Shown here: positions 20,945 to 33,737 of the stretch, in pieces
Layout: every line of letters begins with the position of its first letter
Numbering within the stretch: the stretch's first letter is position 1
Assembly (NCBI GenBank): GCA_038496445.1
Contig: JALMLS010000420.1
Span: forward strand, 708,880 to 772,879
Source: Trichosphaerium sp. ATCC 40318
Lineage: Eukaryota; Discosea; Flabellinia; Trichosidae
DNA length: 64,000 nt
Reading direction: 5' to 3'
Notes under the pieces: model-generated
What the model saw: the letters and a program-made list of their open reading frames with translations, nothing else
The model's database searches: none
What the model was told of the DNA's origin: nothing
Program-made: the position numbers and the translations under genes

Positions 20945-23900
20945 ATGAACCAAACGAGATTAATATATACAAAGCTGTATGACCCAGACAGTAAAGCGGT
21001 AGCGCTAAACTTTCACCCTGTAAAACAATGGATTGCGGTAGCCGACGAAAATGGCACAGGTACGCGCACGAGCGCTGGCACACCTCGTTTGCGTGCCCTT
21101 GCTCTATTTTAGTGCAACTGGGTTAATTTTGCCTAGTGACGGTCTGGGATTACGAACATAAGCTTGTAGTTTTTTCTGTGAGTATTAACGACCCAGAAAT
21201 GCTACAAAGAGACGAGTTAGTGTATCAGCAACAACTGGAGAAAGAACACGACTACCAAGGCCCAAAGCTCGCCGAACAGCTCGCAAAGAACCTAGAAAGT
21301 AGCGTAGTCAAACCAAAACGACGAAATGCGAAATTAACTGTAAGAGCAATTCGCTTTTACGATAATGACGTGCGTGCGGTACGAGGCATTGTAGATGAAG
21401 TGCAGGTGCGTAAAACAATACCAAACAGAATAGAATCAAAGTTATCTCCACAAGTGGCTCACTTTCGCAATAGCACACACAAAAAGGCACTTCCATGTTT
21501 AGGGGTGGATCATTCCCTAACTATGTCATCATTGCAGTTGAAAACAGGCACGTGGGAGGAAGAGAAACGAGAATTTTTTTCGTATTTAATCCCAAAACCG
21601 TTTCACTGGTACATAAACGCTGAATCGCTTTATTAGGGTTTTAATTTATGATTATGTTACTCTCGAGTACAAGGAGATTGATATAGGCCAAATGGAAGGC
21701 AGAGGACTTTCATGTATTGAAGTATTTGCTAGGGAGACGTATATTGCTTTGGGTGGTATGTTTATGACGTTTATAGCGAAATGGACATACAATGAATTAA
21801 TTCCTTTTTCGCATTTTTCGTTTTTGTAATTTTTTTAAAACTTTCCCTTTTGAGCTTACTGGACGCTAGGTAATGATGGAGTAATACGAATATTTGATTT
21901 AGTACAATGGAAAATAGTAACAAAGCTAAAAGGTGCTCATTCAAGAGCTATACGCGCCATTGACACTTACTTGGTACAAACTTGTGTTTTTTTGAGACAA
22001 ATTCTCAGTTTGTTGAACAACTTTCTAGAAAAAAACTTTTGTGTTTTTTTTATTTTGTTCGGTCTACAAAACCTGTTTTATAGTGGGTTATAAGTATATG
22101 TATTCCTAATGTATTGAAAAGGATGATGGTTTAACAAAAATATGGTCTATGGATGCTGGTGGAACACTATGCAATTTTGTTTTAACGGATGTGCCTAATA
22201 GAGGAAATGGCAGACTAGATCATCTAAAAAATTGTAAACTTGGCGATGTTTATGACTGCGCTTTTAACCCTTGTACAAACCAGATTAATATTGTCGCAGA
22301 TAAAGTGTACGTTATTGTTTGAGCTTAAACAGTCACCTTTCGAGCTGGTTTCTTAACTGACATATTCTCGTTTAGAAGCGTATTTACTAAGGCTTTACAG
22401 CCTATTGAAAACTCCAATACGGCTACATCGCATAAAGGCGATACTTACTCGCTTGTTGAGAACTTTCCACATCCATTGTGGTCAAACGATACCGTGCTTG
22501 TGGTAAAGGTACGTCTCAAAAAATTTTAGCTGGCATTTTCATGTTCTTTTTTTTTTTTTCGCTTGATTTTAGCGCCACAGGCTCATTGTGTATGCACTCA
22601 ACTGACGTGTGGTTTAGGATTCTTGTATTTATATTTTCGACACAGTTTGCGGTATGAGCCAAGAGTTACTTGATTTGAATAATATCGAAGGACTTAATTT
22701 TGAGGAGAAAGTAAGTTATTTATTTTTAGAATTGATTATCGATTTATGGTTTATTCTAGCGCTCAAAAATATTTGCACTGCATGTACATCCTACATCACC
22801 ACATATTTTTGCTGTTGCGAGCACAGAAGGTTTAGTTGTTTTAGATGTAGAAGCACAAAGGTACTAGTGTTAATTAAAAAAATCCTTTGTATTTTTTTTG
22901 CTTACTTCTTGATCTAGCAATCTACCTGTGTCACTTGTTTCTTACGGTAAAAAATCAGCAACGAAGTTATATATGTGTAAAAATTCAAAACTTTTCGCAG
23001 AGAACATACGTGATAACACGTGCGTTGAGTGTTATGATGATAATTTTCTTGTTTTTTTCTGTCTGAAGCATTTTAACTTTTTCTAGATTTTCGCAGCTTT
23101 ATTCGTTACCTTTAGACGATTGTAGTAGATTAGGTATATTATACATAATGTATACGCTAAATAACACATGATAGGTTCTGTAGTAGTTGAGCATAGTTGG
23201 TCAAAACAATACATTTCATTGTTTTGTTTGCATGAGAATAAATACCTTATTGTTAGTGCAAAAAGTGGCAAGGTACGATTACACCTTATTTTTACCTTCC
23301 CTTCGCTTTAATCTAATATTATTTAAGTTAATTGAGCGTGGTGAGGCTTGGAGTTTTGCTTGGAGTGCTACTAAAGATTACTATGCTATAATTAGAGCGG
23401 TTCAGAAGAAAGATAAAGCTGGTATTAACTGTTTTAAATTTGAAAAAACAACTTGCTACTATGTTTCGGTTTTAATTGTTTCAATTTGTTGTATTTGCGT
23501 CTAACCAATGTATGCAAGATCTTGCTGCCCAAAAAAAAGCCCATAAAAAGAAAAAGACGCCAAGACAAGAATTACCTGTAACTGTGTTCTTTGTTATAAA
23601 GAAGGTCAAATCTGATTGGTATGAAGCACAGTGTTTTTGCTTTCTTTCTGTATCTTCTTTGACATTTTATTTAGTTCAACTGCTGTTGTTTGTGATACAA
23701 TAAAGCAACAGAAGCAGTCACGTTACAATCCAATAAAATTGGCTGGTGGACCTGTTCTTGGCGTTACTTTATCTATGCGTATGACTTTTATTTCTAGTCT
23801 TGATGCTTGGTTTTTTGATTTGCTTACAGTATTCTAGATCAACAATATAGTGTAGCGAATGTTGCAGAGTATGATAAGCATAGAAGTATGCAGTTTTATG

Positions 23901-25821
23901 ATTGGTCTGGTGAAAAAATTGGCAGGTATGTCTCTGAAACAGTCAGTTTTTGTTTGAATGTTTCTTACTTTTGTTTGACATGTTAATTTTTTTAGAGTGT
24001 TACCTCCTGCAAGAAATATAATATGGAGTCCTGATGGTGAGAATTGTGTCGTTATGTTCACAAAGTTTTTTATTATCCTACAAATAGTGTACGCTTTGTT
24101 TGATATGATTGTATTTGACATTTTTTTGTTGATGTGTTTTTGATCGTTCTGAGCTTTGTTGTTTTGATTTGTTTCGTTTTAGGGACAGCAAGGTTATCTA
24201 TGTTTGTAAGCACCATGACACTATTACATCTGCGTTATGGTCTGATAAGACTTTGATTTATAGTAATGATAATGATATAAAAGCTTGTGCGTTTTTGTTT
24301 TTATCTCTTTTTGTTGTCACTTGAAGGTGTTCTTACTTCCTTTAGACTTTCCACACAAGAAAAAACCTGTTTCAGTAGTATTAAAATCGCGGCACTCAGC
24401 CATTAAAGCATAGTACGTACAGCAATGTTGCTCCTGTTGTAGACTTTATTTTATCTGGTTTCGAAAATGTTTTGACTTTGAAACCAGACCTCCATACCGG
24501 CGGTCTTGGGTTGAGTTCTTAGAAACTGATATTTGTGTTTAGCCATGCTGGTAAAGATTGTAAAGACTTGGAGTGGATTGTTTGTTCTTCTTTAGTCTCA
24601 ATGAATGACAACGTGCGACGATAAACATATGTCTGCTGATTTTTAGTTCTGACTTTTTTCAAAATTTAGACGTTGTTCGTACTTACAGCGAGTCAGAATG
24701 TTATACGGATTGAAGTCAAAAAGCCTTTATATGAATTTTATAGCTTATGCCAAGCTGATAAAGTTGACGAAGCTTTAGAACTGGTAAACCAACACGGCAT
24801 TAATAGTTTTTTTTTTAACTTTTTTTTTTTAGCTTTCTAAAGTTAGTGAAAAGCGACACCCTGAAATATCAGAGTATTTCATAAAGAGAGGGATGCCTCA
24901 ATATATTACACAACTATCAGGGATACCTATAACTGCTAGGGTATGTTACACGTTTGTCAATAATTCCTTTGTTTCTCAGTTTTTTAACCTTTTTCGCATC
25001 TTCAGCTTAAAGTTTGCATTGATCACAAGTTGTATGTAAATATGGCAAAGTCTTTGCTGGAGCCTACAATAGCACATATAAGTCTTTTAAAGCCCAGCGA
25101 GAAACCGAAAGATGAAGTAGTCGCACTTATACTTCAGTTTGCTCAGATAGCTATTAACAACCGAGCAAGAACTACAGCGCTTAAAGTACTTGCAAAAGTT
25201 GCTAGTGTATACCCACCGTACGTGCCTTATTTTATGCCATCATGATGGCAGTTGGTCTCCATGTTGGTTTCTTCTTATTGTTGTTTAGGGCTTACCGTCA
25301 GTTGGTTCTTCTTAAAGTTCAAGGAAAGAGACCAGATTATAGTTTTGTTAAAGAATTGCGAAAGTCTTTGTTGGAAAAAGGGTTTCATGAGGAAGCAAAG
25401 TTTTGTGCTGCTGTTCTTGGGTTTGATGAACTGACAGAGACGTGGGAGAGTAACGGTAAATCACCGTGTTCTGAAGCGTTGTCATTTTTTGGGTGCGAAG
25501 AGATTTACTTTTTTTTTTGTTGTTTTTTTTCTCTTTTTTGGAGATTTCTCCATGTAGTCTTTGAGGGATACAAACCAAAGTTATTGTATGCGAATTGTAT
25601 ATTTTTTTAGATACTTTTTCATTTATCAAACAAATTTTATTGATGTTGTGATGGCTGAAACAAGTCAGTTTTTGTTTTTTTTTTCAAGTCTTTTACGATT
25701 TTTGTTGATTTTTTTTTGATTTAGACAGAGCGATGCAGGTATTGCGCGGTGGAATAAGAATGTAAATGAAAAATACCCAAATGTACCATCAGTGACTTAC
25801 GATAATTCTCATTGCGAATGA
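20945..25821 (+). CDS. TSET-complex WD40 subunit (TWD40-1/TTRAY-like)
   Basis: Twenty-six exons sum to 2877 nt (958 aa), from 20945-21059 through 22122-22306, 23996-24088 and 25006-25217 to 25725-25821. The N-terminal half is a WD40 propeller: VALNFHPVKQWIAVAD, VTVWDYEHKLVVFSV, RAIRFYDNDV, YIALGGNDGVIRIFD and DDGLTKIWSMD. The C-terminal half is an alpha-solenoid (AALTASQ-type start, LCQADKVDEALEL, HPEISEYFIKRGMP, LKVCIDHKLYVNMAKSL, AKFCAAVLGFDEL). This order and these motifs match plant TWD40-1/Dictyostelium TTRAY, a subunit of the TSET/TPLATE membrane-trafficking coat, better than COPI alpha or beta-prime. Intron 21548-21636 appears to be GC-AG. A small exon inside 21974-22121 may be missing from the model. 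Confidence 0.75.
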
Positions 25822-26412
25822 TTTTTGTGAGCCAAAAAAAAACAAACAAAAAAAAAACCAAAACAAAATCCGTAACAGAAAAAAAAAATACTTTGTAAAT
25901 AAAAGAAATACCAGAAAACTCACAAAATACTTATCAATGCTCAGAAATCTGTGGTTACTCACAACTGGTACTTTTGAAGATTGAATCGTTCAAAGAGGAT
26001 TTTAAATGATCTCAACGTGATCTGGTGGGTCAAAACTGCAAGTTTTTTGTAGTTTATGTAAACACTCCTAATTAATTACTGTTTGAAGTTTTCTTTTCTA
26101 TTTAGCTGAATATAGAGAGGAAGTACCCGTACAATGCCCTTTGTCGTGAGTTTTGGTTTCTCGCGTATGATTACGTTGGCAAAAAAAGGCCCACGGTTTT
26201 AATTTTCAGCGAAAGCCGTTTGCCATCGTTTCTTTGCACCCACGTGGTTAATAGTTGTTATATTACTTTCTATATAGAGATGACGTAGTGTTTAGTCCAC
26301 TTAAAGGAGAGAACCGGCGATTCACGTGACGTCAGAGAAACTTCAACTAAACTAACGTGTGGATAAATTCCAAACCATAAACAAGCATACATCAACTCAA
26401 CAACGTCATCAA
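25822..26412. other. intergenic, A-rich then promoter-like
   Basis: The first part has A-runs and AATAAA-like signals following the WD40 gene. The second part, just before the C2-like gene, contains CACGTG at 26241 and 26323, the latter overlapping a TGACGTCA-like half site. No coding frame is supported. Confidence 0.45.
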
Positions 26413-27020
26413 ATGGCAAGGAGACTATGTACGTTTACTAAAGACCTTAAGAATTTTGTCTGGCCTTTTGTTCTTATCCTTGTACAGTATTTAGAGATCT
26501 AGTAGACAGCGCCAGAAGGAAGGCTGATAAACGAACAATAATCGAAGGCGCATTAAGTATTAGCGTCGAAGACGCTAACAAAGCACGTGATTGTATCCTA
26601 GAAGTAACATTGCGATCCTCTGCCGATACCAGAAGGCGAAAGAAACGTGTACTGAACACATCAACAAAGCAGAGGCAGAGCCCAATCAAAGTAATTTCAA
26701 GCACAGCTGACCTAATGTTTGTCGATTTTAAAGTAAGAAAACGTATAGTTGGTATTAAGAAAACTATTGGTAAGGCTGTGATACACTTGGATGCATTTGG
26801 AGATATGAACAGTGTGTTCACAGGAACTTTTGATATTCCTCTTCGGAACAAGTATAAACTTGGCAATGAAGCACTTCGTGTCAAGATGGTATATGCTCCA
26901 GATAGCGATGTGAGTAATGAAGACCTTGAAAATTTGATAGCTATAAAGAATATAACTACAGATGATGTACCTGTATCAAATAGTAGTGAAGAACTTGACT
27001 TCAGAGAAGCATACTTGTAA
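26413..27020 (+). CDS. C2-like small protein, copy A
   Basis: Two exons (26413-26428 and 26488-27020; 59-nt intron after the MARR codons) encode 182 aa. The central region reads like a degenerate C2/beta-sandwich: ILEVTLRSSAD, LMFVDFKVRKR, GKAVIHLDAFGDM, VFTGTFDIPLR and EALRVKMVYAPD. It ends in a serine/acidic tail. Copy B at 54126-54718 on the other strand is about 80% identical at protein level by eye. It keeps the intron position and phase, although the intron and flanks are unrelated. The C2 assignment is inference from strand pattern. The duplication is seen directly. Confidence 0.75.
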
Positions 27021-27070
27021 AAATAATGTAAACATAAAAAACAACCAATTTGTACTTTTATTTTGTGTAC

Positions 27071-27920
27071 TTATTTGTCGTCCATAGGTACATATCCTTG
27101 TTCTGTAGCATAGTACGTATTACGTTTCTTTTTGTATATGCAGAAAAAGATCAATGCTCCAACTAGAAAAAAGTGTTTTAGATGAAGCAGAGACAGTGTT
27201 TATTATAAGTATGTGAAAAGGTTCATTTCTTGATATTTTTTTGTACGTACCAACTATGATCGTGACAATAATAAGTATAGGAAGTGTTACAGTAAGTGCA
27301 AGCATTTCAGGGTTTAAATATCCATTACAAGTGTATCCAACGCTTTGGTTTTCAATGAAAGACTAGCAACAATGTTATAAAATTGATTACAGTTTAAACT
27401 ATCGCCAGTGCAACGATAAAATAAAGTCATAATGTCATTCTATTATACAAAATCCACCAAAGGATACAATCAGAGACTGTAAAAGATCAAATTGTTTGGC
27501 TTTTTTCATTTTTTTTTTCAAAATAAAAACCTTACCTGAGTATATATAATAGCTGCTCTCATGTCGTCTCTTGTGCATGTTTCAGGTCTACATACAGCAA
27601 GAGATAAACCAACTAACAATTATAAATAAATGACGTTCTTTGAATTGTAGAGTGTAAAAAAACCAAAATACTCACGTCCTGATGCACTTGTTGCTTTTAT
27701 ATGACAAATTCTTCCAGAGCAAGCATCTTCGTATGAATTTGTAGGGCTTGTTTTACATTCTCTTTGGTTTTCTGAATTACACTTAGCAGTGGTAGTTAGT
27801 ATTCGGCAGGTACAGGTGAGCGTAGTGAAGTTTGAATAGTAAAAAGGTTGTTTTGATTTGTACCTTGGTTATTTGAGTGATTATATTAGCTTCGTATTGA
27901 TGCACAACATGGAAAGGCAT
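27071..27920 (-). CDS. small Cys-rich type I membrane protein, 5' end uncertain
   Basis: Five exons on the minus strand (27864-27920, 27676-27781, 27536-27612, 27251-27362, 27071-27162) sum to 444 nt (147 aa). The extracellular part has Cys pairs (CNSENQREC, CSGRICH, CRPETC, YTCNGYLNP). A membrane span (LTVTLPILIIVTIIV into ALIFFCIY) and a short basic tail (KKKRNTYY) follow. No signal peptide is included, so a further 5' exon is likely missing. The candidate first Met follows a possible acceptor (ccttag). The tail architecture resembles the receptor at 59322-62314. No enzyme function is visible. Confidence 0.5.
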
Positions 27921-28656
27921 ATTCTAAGGTGGGTAGTAAGGTTAGTGTTGTTAAGAAAAGTTGTTTGTAGTTTGCTTGTCAAAAATGAAGAGGGAGAAGA
28001 GTGCTCCGGGTAAAGTTTGTAGCGTTTGATATTTGGGCAAGGTTTCCACCTTTTTAGGCAATTACTGGTTTGGCAATAAGGTAATGGGTTGTGTCAGTCA
28101 TAGAAGCGACTTGTTGGTTCGTGAACGTATTAGAAAGCAAAGTTTTCACTTCCAGTTTCGAAAAAATGCTCTTTTTGGATAAACGCGCTTGTTATACGTA
28201 CTGAATATGCCAGACGACATTCGTGAGAAATGCCAGGTGTCGAAGCTCCAATAAAGACCAGTTCCGCTAATTAGACGTTATTATAATCATTTCGAGTGGC
28301 TGTATGCTTTAAAACTAATAGTAGGCGTACGTCTGATATCGTTACTCAGAGCGCACGCTAAAAAGCATAAAACTAACGCTGAAAGCGTGATAAAGTTAGA
28401 CATTAAACGTTGCAAAGAAGACACCGATTAATCCTTTTTGGGTTGACAATGCAACGAACAAAGTTGACTCATTAAAAAAAACAGAGAAAAAACTCCACAA
28501 CAAAAAGTTTCTGTCAATAGCTTGAAAATAGGCTATTCTACACTTGTTTGGCATTTAAGATATTTGGTACTTCTCATAAAACTGGTTGGGTGGACGCTGC
28601 TAGAGGCGAACCACTTGAAACATGTGATTTATAAATCCATGTAGAAGCTATGGAAT
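27921..28656. other. intergenic, may hide a missing signal-peptide exon
   Basis: No domain-bearing frame is seen on either strand. Part of the 5' region of the small membrane protein (minus strand) may lie here. The remainder separates it from the 3' end of the D123-like gene's neighbour. Confidence 0.35.
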
Positions 28657-30181
28657 TTATTGTTTAACGTAAGGTCTCCAAGTTTCGCTAATCATTTGAG
28701 TAGCATTCTTCAACTCTTCAGTAGCCATACGGAATTCAAAAGGCTCTGATCCAAGAATTATTCCTTTATCTTCCAGCCAAGAAAACATGCCTTGATCAAA
28801 GAATAAGAACGAACAAATAAAAATTGTAAGAAAAAAAAAAGAAAGTTTCAAACTTACCACTTCCAGCGAACTCAGCAAGAGGGTTTAGTTCAACAACGAA
28901 CACCTAATAGAAGTAATAAATAATATTGTACATGGTAATTAAATTGTAAAACAAGTACTTCAAGGTCATCTAATTTATCAGAACCAGGTGTTTTTTCGAG
29001 AAGCATGAAGTCAATTACAAAGTTGTCCATCTTAACACTACCTATAAGATTTTTTTTCATAAACTCTTGAATAGTCTTTAGTATGTAGTCACGTTGTTTT
29101 ACAAGTATTGGAAAGTAACAGAACTAAAATTATAAGAGTTAGTATTACTAAAGAATGAGGACTTGTAACACGTGTACTTGATTGTATTGAGTGAGTGCTG
29201 TTAATTTGTTTTTGTAAACAAAACCACGGAACTCAAGTTCAGGCTAAATAAAATCAATCATTTGTTCTTCATAACTGGTCTGTAGTTACTTCTGCATACC
29301 TTGAAATCCACGAACTCACGGACAACTACGTTAAAGTCTTTGTTTATTTTCCCTTCTGCATGAAGTGACAAGTCACCTTGAATCCTTGGAAAGATGTCAA
29401 TACGTTAGAAAATCAATTTTAATTACCTTTTACTTTCTATCAACAACTGGACTGCAGCCTCTCCAGATGAAACCCGAAGACCTTTAGTACTTGCAACATA
29501 TAATGCGTGAAGTCGTATATTCTCATCAGTTGTTGTCACACCAGCGTCAGCATACATTTTTGTTAATTGTTTCAGCGCCTATTTTAGAATACGCATGTCA
29601 AAAAAAATCGTAAAAGTACGAGGCCGTACAGCATCAAACAGAGGTTTGAACTTTTCAGCAGTGAGAGCAGCATCCTAGGTACAATGTTAAAAACAATATT
29701 TTGAAAATCGGTTGAGTGTACTTTTGGTGAACGGGAAGAAAGGCGAATGAATATTCCATCAACTCCCAAAGTCGATTTATCTTGCTCAATTTTCTTGGCT
29801 ACAGCCATCAAACACTCTCTTTTCTTCCATGCATCGACTTCACCGCCTTCTATAGTGTAAGGTACTAAGCTAGCAACGACTCAAGTACCTGACAATAATT
29901 TTTTATGTTCTTCTCCAATTGTCTTCGCAGCTTCTTTAGTAAGAGGAAAGAACGTTGATTTGAACGTAAAATCCTTCATTGCGGCATAATACTCTTCAAG
30001 GTATGCATCTTCCATCAAATCCTTGTATTGTTGCTCATCTTCGCATAATTGTATCTATTAGAGTATTATAAACGCAAACTAAGGAAATATGGTGTCGTAC
30101 ATTTACTTTTTGCTTTTTTACAGGCGCTTCTTGCTTTTTTAGCTTATTTTTGTTCTGTTTTAGTTCGTTGAGGAAGCTCAT
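28657..30181 (-). CDS. D123/CDC123-like ATP-grasp family protein
   Basis: Ten exons on the minus strand sum to 1083 nt (360 aa): 30101-30181, 29889-30054, 29722-29864, 29630-29674, 29427-29578, 29300-29384, 29178-29243, 28959-29123, 28858-28903, 28657-28790. After a Lys-rich N-terminus come GIFIRLSSRSPKDA, PELEFRGFVYKNKLTALTQYN (compare EFRCFVKENKLIGISQR of D123) and FVVELNPLAEFAGSGMFSW (compare the D123 end VDFNPFGE...LFSW). D123/CDC123 proteins are ATP-grasp-fold chaperones of eIF2 assembly. This one is divergent and may be a paralogue with another client. Intron 29865-29888 is only 24 nt. Confidence 0.65.
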
Positions 30182-30315
30182 GATGTTTTGTAGGTTGTTG
30201 AGATAAATTTAGAGCAAGAGGTTAAGTCTTGGTTTTTTAGTGAAACAACAAGAAAAATTAGAAGAATGTAATTGTAAAGTGTTTTCAGTTAATTGTGTAA
30301 CAGCCTCGGATTTGT

Positions 30316-33300
30316 TTAGGTAATCTCATTCAGCGTCACATCCTGAAGATCGTCGTCTGTGCCGATCCAATATTTTAGCTTAGCGATATTCAAGCAGTCA
30401 TCTGGCTACTTTCAATGTAATTTTTTTTGATTTTATGATACAGTGGCTTCAATGTTACTTAAAATTTTTGATTGTAAGGATGACACTTTCTGTAGAGCCT
30501 TTATCAAGTCTGGGTGACTTAATTCAGATACATCTATTTCATCTATTACGTTTTCAACCCTAAGTAGAGCTCAGTTAGCTGTATATTCAGAAAAACAAGT
30601 GTTGGTTGCAACAACGTACTTTTCCAACCAACTCTCAGCATTAGCGGTATTATTTGTTTCCTTCCTCGGTGATTCTGACTTTGATGTTCTTTTCCTATTA
30701 GGCAGAGCGAGCAAGAAACTAAGACTTTGTTAGTGAAGTTGACTTTGACCGAAAAAAACTTTACCTGCTAACAGCTTTCCTTAGTAGAGGATTACTCGGT
30801 ATTACAATTTTACTTTCTGTAGATTCTTTGTGAACATGACTGGCAAGGCCTGCTCGAACTAATAGATATGGGTTATGGAGAGGAGTGTTTGTTTCTTGTA
30901 CCCTTATCTTGGCTGTCAGGGTACCTGTAGAATGAGTTAATAATTGTTTTGGCAGTTGAGTAAGTTTACGCACTTATCCAGTAATGATGCAGCATCATCA
31001 GGTGCCAAAAAAAGCACGCAAGTAGGCGTTGCCTCTACTTTAATAAGGGTGTCTGATTTTATTTGTTGAGCAAACTAACATTGTTAAAAAAATTGTACAA
31101 TACCAGAATAAATTGAGAACCTCAGTTGCTTGGTTCTTTGAATATCCAACGGTATGCTTTAGTAAGTCTACTTCACCAAAGAATTGATCTTCATGTAACT
31201 TGTTTACTGTTTGATGATGTTCTATAACCTATTTGGATGGGTAAAATATGCAACAGGAATAGGAACAGGCTTACCTTAAGTGACCCAATGCCAATGAACA
31301 TTAATGAATTTTCATGTGATCTGTCACGTGCACTCAAAACAAATTGTCGTCTTACATAGCTGTGTATTGTGCATGCTTCAATTAAGTCATTACGAAACTC
31401 TTCTGAACAACTAGAGAAGAAAATAGAGTTCTTCAAAGCCTTTCTCATAGCGTCACCTTTATAAAACAAACCATGTAAGCAAAACTGCTAAACTCTTTTG
31501 GAAATGTAACTAAACTTACGTGATACACGTTGTTGTGCTATAGAACGGAATCGTTCTCTATAAACAAAGAAAATCTTGTGAGAAGCTATGGTGTAGATTA
31601 TGGCACTTACTTTTGTTCAGGGAAGTCAGATAATACTTTACTCAAAGAATCCTTTGATAGAGCATATAAATCACAATAAGCAGTTGCGCGCACTGAGGCA
31701 GTTCGTTTACTATCAAGAAGAAGTACAACCTCTCCAAAGAAGTCACCTGTGCAGATTAGAGCTGAGACACATCTATCATTTCTAATTACCTTCACCCATT
31801 GTAGTGAGTTTGTTGTAGTTCTCATCTAGGACTTCTACAGCACCTCTACTTATAAAAAACATATTTTTTCCGGGATCTCCATAGTTTACTATCCAATCTC
31901 CTGGAGCAAAAATGTGGGTTTTGAGGCGTTTTATAATTGCTTTAATAAAGCCTATACGAAACTATGTTAGTTGATTCCTTTCGAGATGCTTTTGTTTACC
32001 TTCTGAGCATGAGTGAAACAATGGAACTTTCTTTACTATATGACCATTCAAGCACCAATTAATTTCAGTTTTCAAGTGGGTTGGCAACTCTGCTAGTATC
32101 CTCTCGTCATGTTCACCTTGTCTTCTAGATTGCAACTAAACAGTTTTAAGTAATACGCTCTTAATTAAGATATAGCTATTTTTTACGCACGTGATCATAG
32201 TACCTCAAAACTCTTGTTTGAAGTTTTTTAGGTAGTCTTTTATTTGTCATGAAAGATTTAATCTTATCCAATTTATGACGAAATGCAACTTGTTGTTCGT
32301 TCAGATTAGAGATAACCTCAGTTATACCAGCAATTACTATTCAAGTATTAGTAAAATAACATGATTATAAAACGTACTCATAGATGTTATGAAAAGAACA
32401 ACAAAGCACAACGCAAGCATAAAAAAAAGTTCTCTATCTGTTTCTGGTCTTTTAGGTGAACCGCCAACTCTTGTCAAAACATTTGTAGCCCACCAAATAG
32501 CACGCCTATACCAATAATTATTTTCAAAATCCTTACCATAGATATCGAATACATACAAGTATTGTGTTCCAAACGACACGTTTTTCGACGCCAGGGTAGG
32601 TAGAAAATCTGAGCTTCCAAACCCTTCGATGTACGCCATCCTACACTTTAGGTCAACTAGTATAACCACTAGTAGTGCGCACCCATAGTAAGTACATGCC
32701 ATCCAATGTGAAACAAGGAATATGCCGATAAGAACCTTAGCGATCAAGTACTATTGGACATTGTGTCAGAGCAAGTAAGAGTTTGAGTGTAAGTGAAAAC
32801 GCACACGAACTGTTCCACTGGCTTGTATTTCCCATTTTGTTGAGTATACAAACACGTGAGGTAATCTCAATAGCCTTGGCATACGCGCTAGGGTGTGATC
32901 TGGAAGTATGCGTGAGAAGAGAGTGATTTAATAAGCTGACAAAAAAGACATACGCCAATGTCCGCCCCAAATAAATAAATCGAACGGTAAAGATGCCAAT
33001 AAATCTAAGGTGAACCAGTGTTTCAAATAGTGCTATTTCTGTGTGGTTAGATGGATGCACGTTTTCTTTCATGAAGTAAAGAAGGTAATCGAACAACGCT
33101 GTAAGCGGTACTAGTCACGTACTAAAGCAATACTTTTCGAGTCATGTACAGATATGCCTGTTTTTTTGAAAACAGTACGAAAGTTAACGTACAAATCAAT
33201 AGCGAATATTATATCCCTACGCGAAGAGTAAGCGTAACACGCACTCAATAAATTTTAAGATAGTTATTAAAGGATACTGACCCAATATAGTCCACAATTA

Positions 33301-33737
33301 GCATTATAAAGTACGTCCAACCGCTCTGGTGGTTCCAAAGAACTCTAAATCCTAGTCTACCAATGTTAGAATATTTTCTTTTTTTGCTTGTTTCTCCGTA
33401 CCGTAGAGGTACTGTTACGCAGTTATACAGTACAAAGAATGTTACTGTTACACGCCAGAGTATTAGTTTCGACGGTTGAAATGGTCCAGTTAACTACAAG
33501 CGTAAATATGTCGTTACGTTATAACAATACACGTACAAACGATTTTAAAGTTCTTCGAGGTTTTGGCGGTTCTAACAACGCCGGAATGAGTGGTATTTCA
33601 ACATCCTCCCCATTTATGCTCTGGGCACGCTGTGGGCCTTTCAGTTTGGTTACAGACGCCATAAAACCCATGTCTTCCTTTGGGGCTTTCGCTCGCGAAC
33701 GCAGGCTGTACAAGCGATTTCCACGCTCAAGCTGCAT
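30316..33737 (-). CDS. CNG/HCN-type cation channel with two cyclic-nucleotide-binding domains
   Basis: This is a multi-exon minus-strand gene (first exon 33533-33737, stop 30316-30318). It shows membrane segments S1-S6, including TFFVLYNCVTVPLRYG, an Arg-rich S4 (LARMPRLLRLPHVF), S5 (VLIGIFLVSHWMACTYYG) and a pore loop IWWATNVLTRVGGSPK lacking the K+ signature GYG. A C-linker (NKRLPKKLQTRVLRYYDH) precedes one cNMP-binding domain (IFAPGDWIVNYGDPG, GEGDFFGEVVLLLDSKRTASVRA) and a second, weaker one (FVLSARDRSHENSL, HEDQFFGEVDLL). A low-complexity C-terminus ends QDVTLNEIT. The ligand-gated, probably non-selective cation channel call is firm. The splice near 32890-32955 (S4) does not keep frame in my model. 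Confidence 0.85.

Noticed and set aside
24413-24422. A 10-nt intron (gtacgtacag) that would keep frame in the TSET gene
   Set aside because: It is far too short for spliceosomal removal. A 130-nt intron ending at 24542 gives the same phase and continues the protein.
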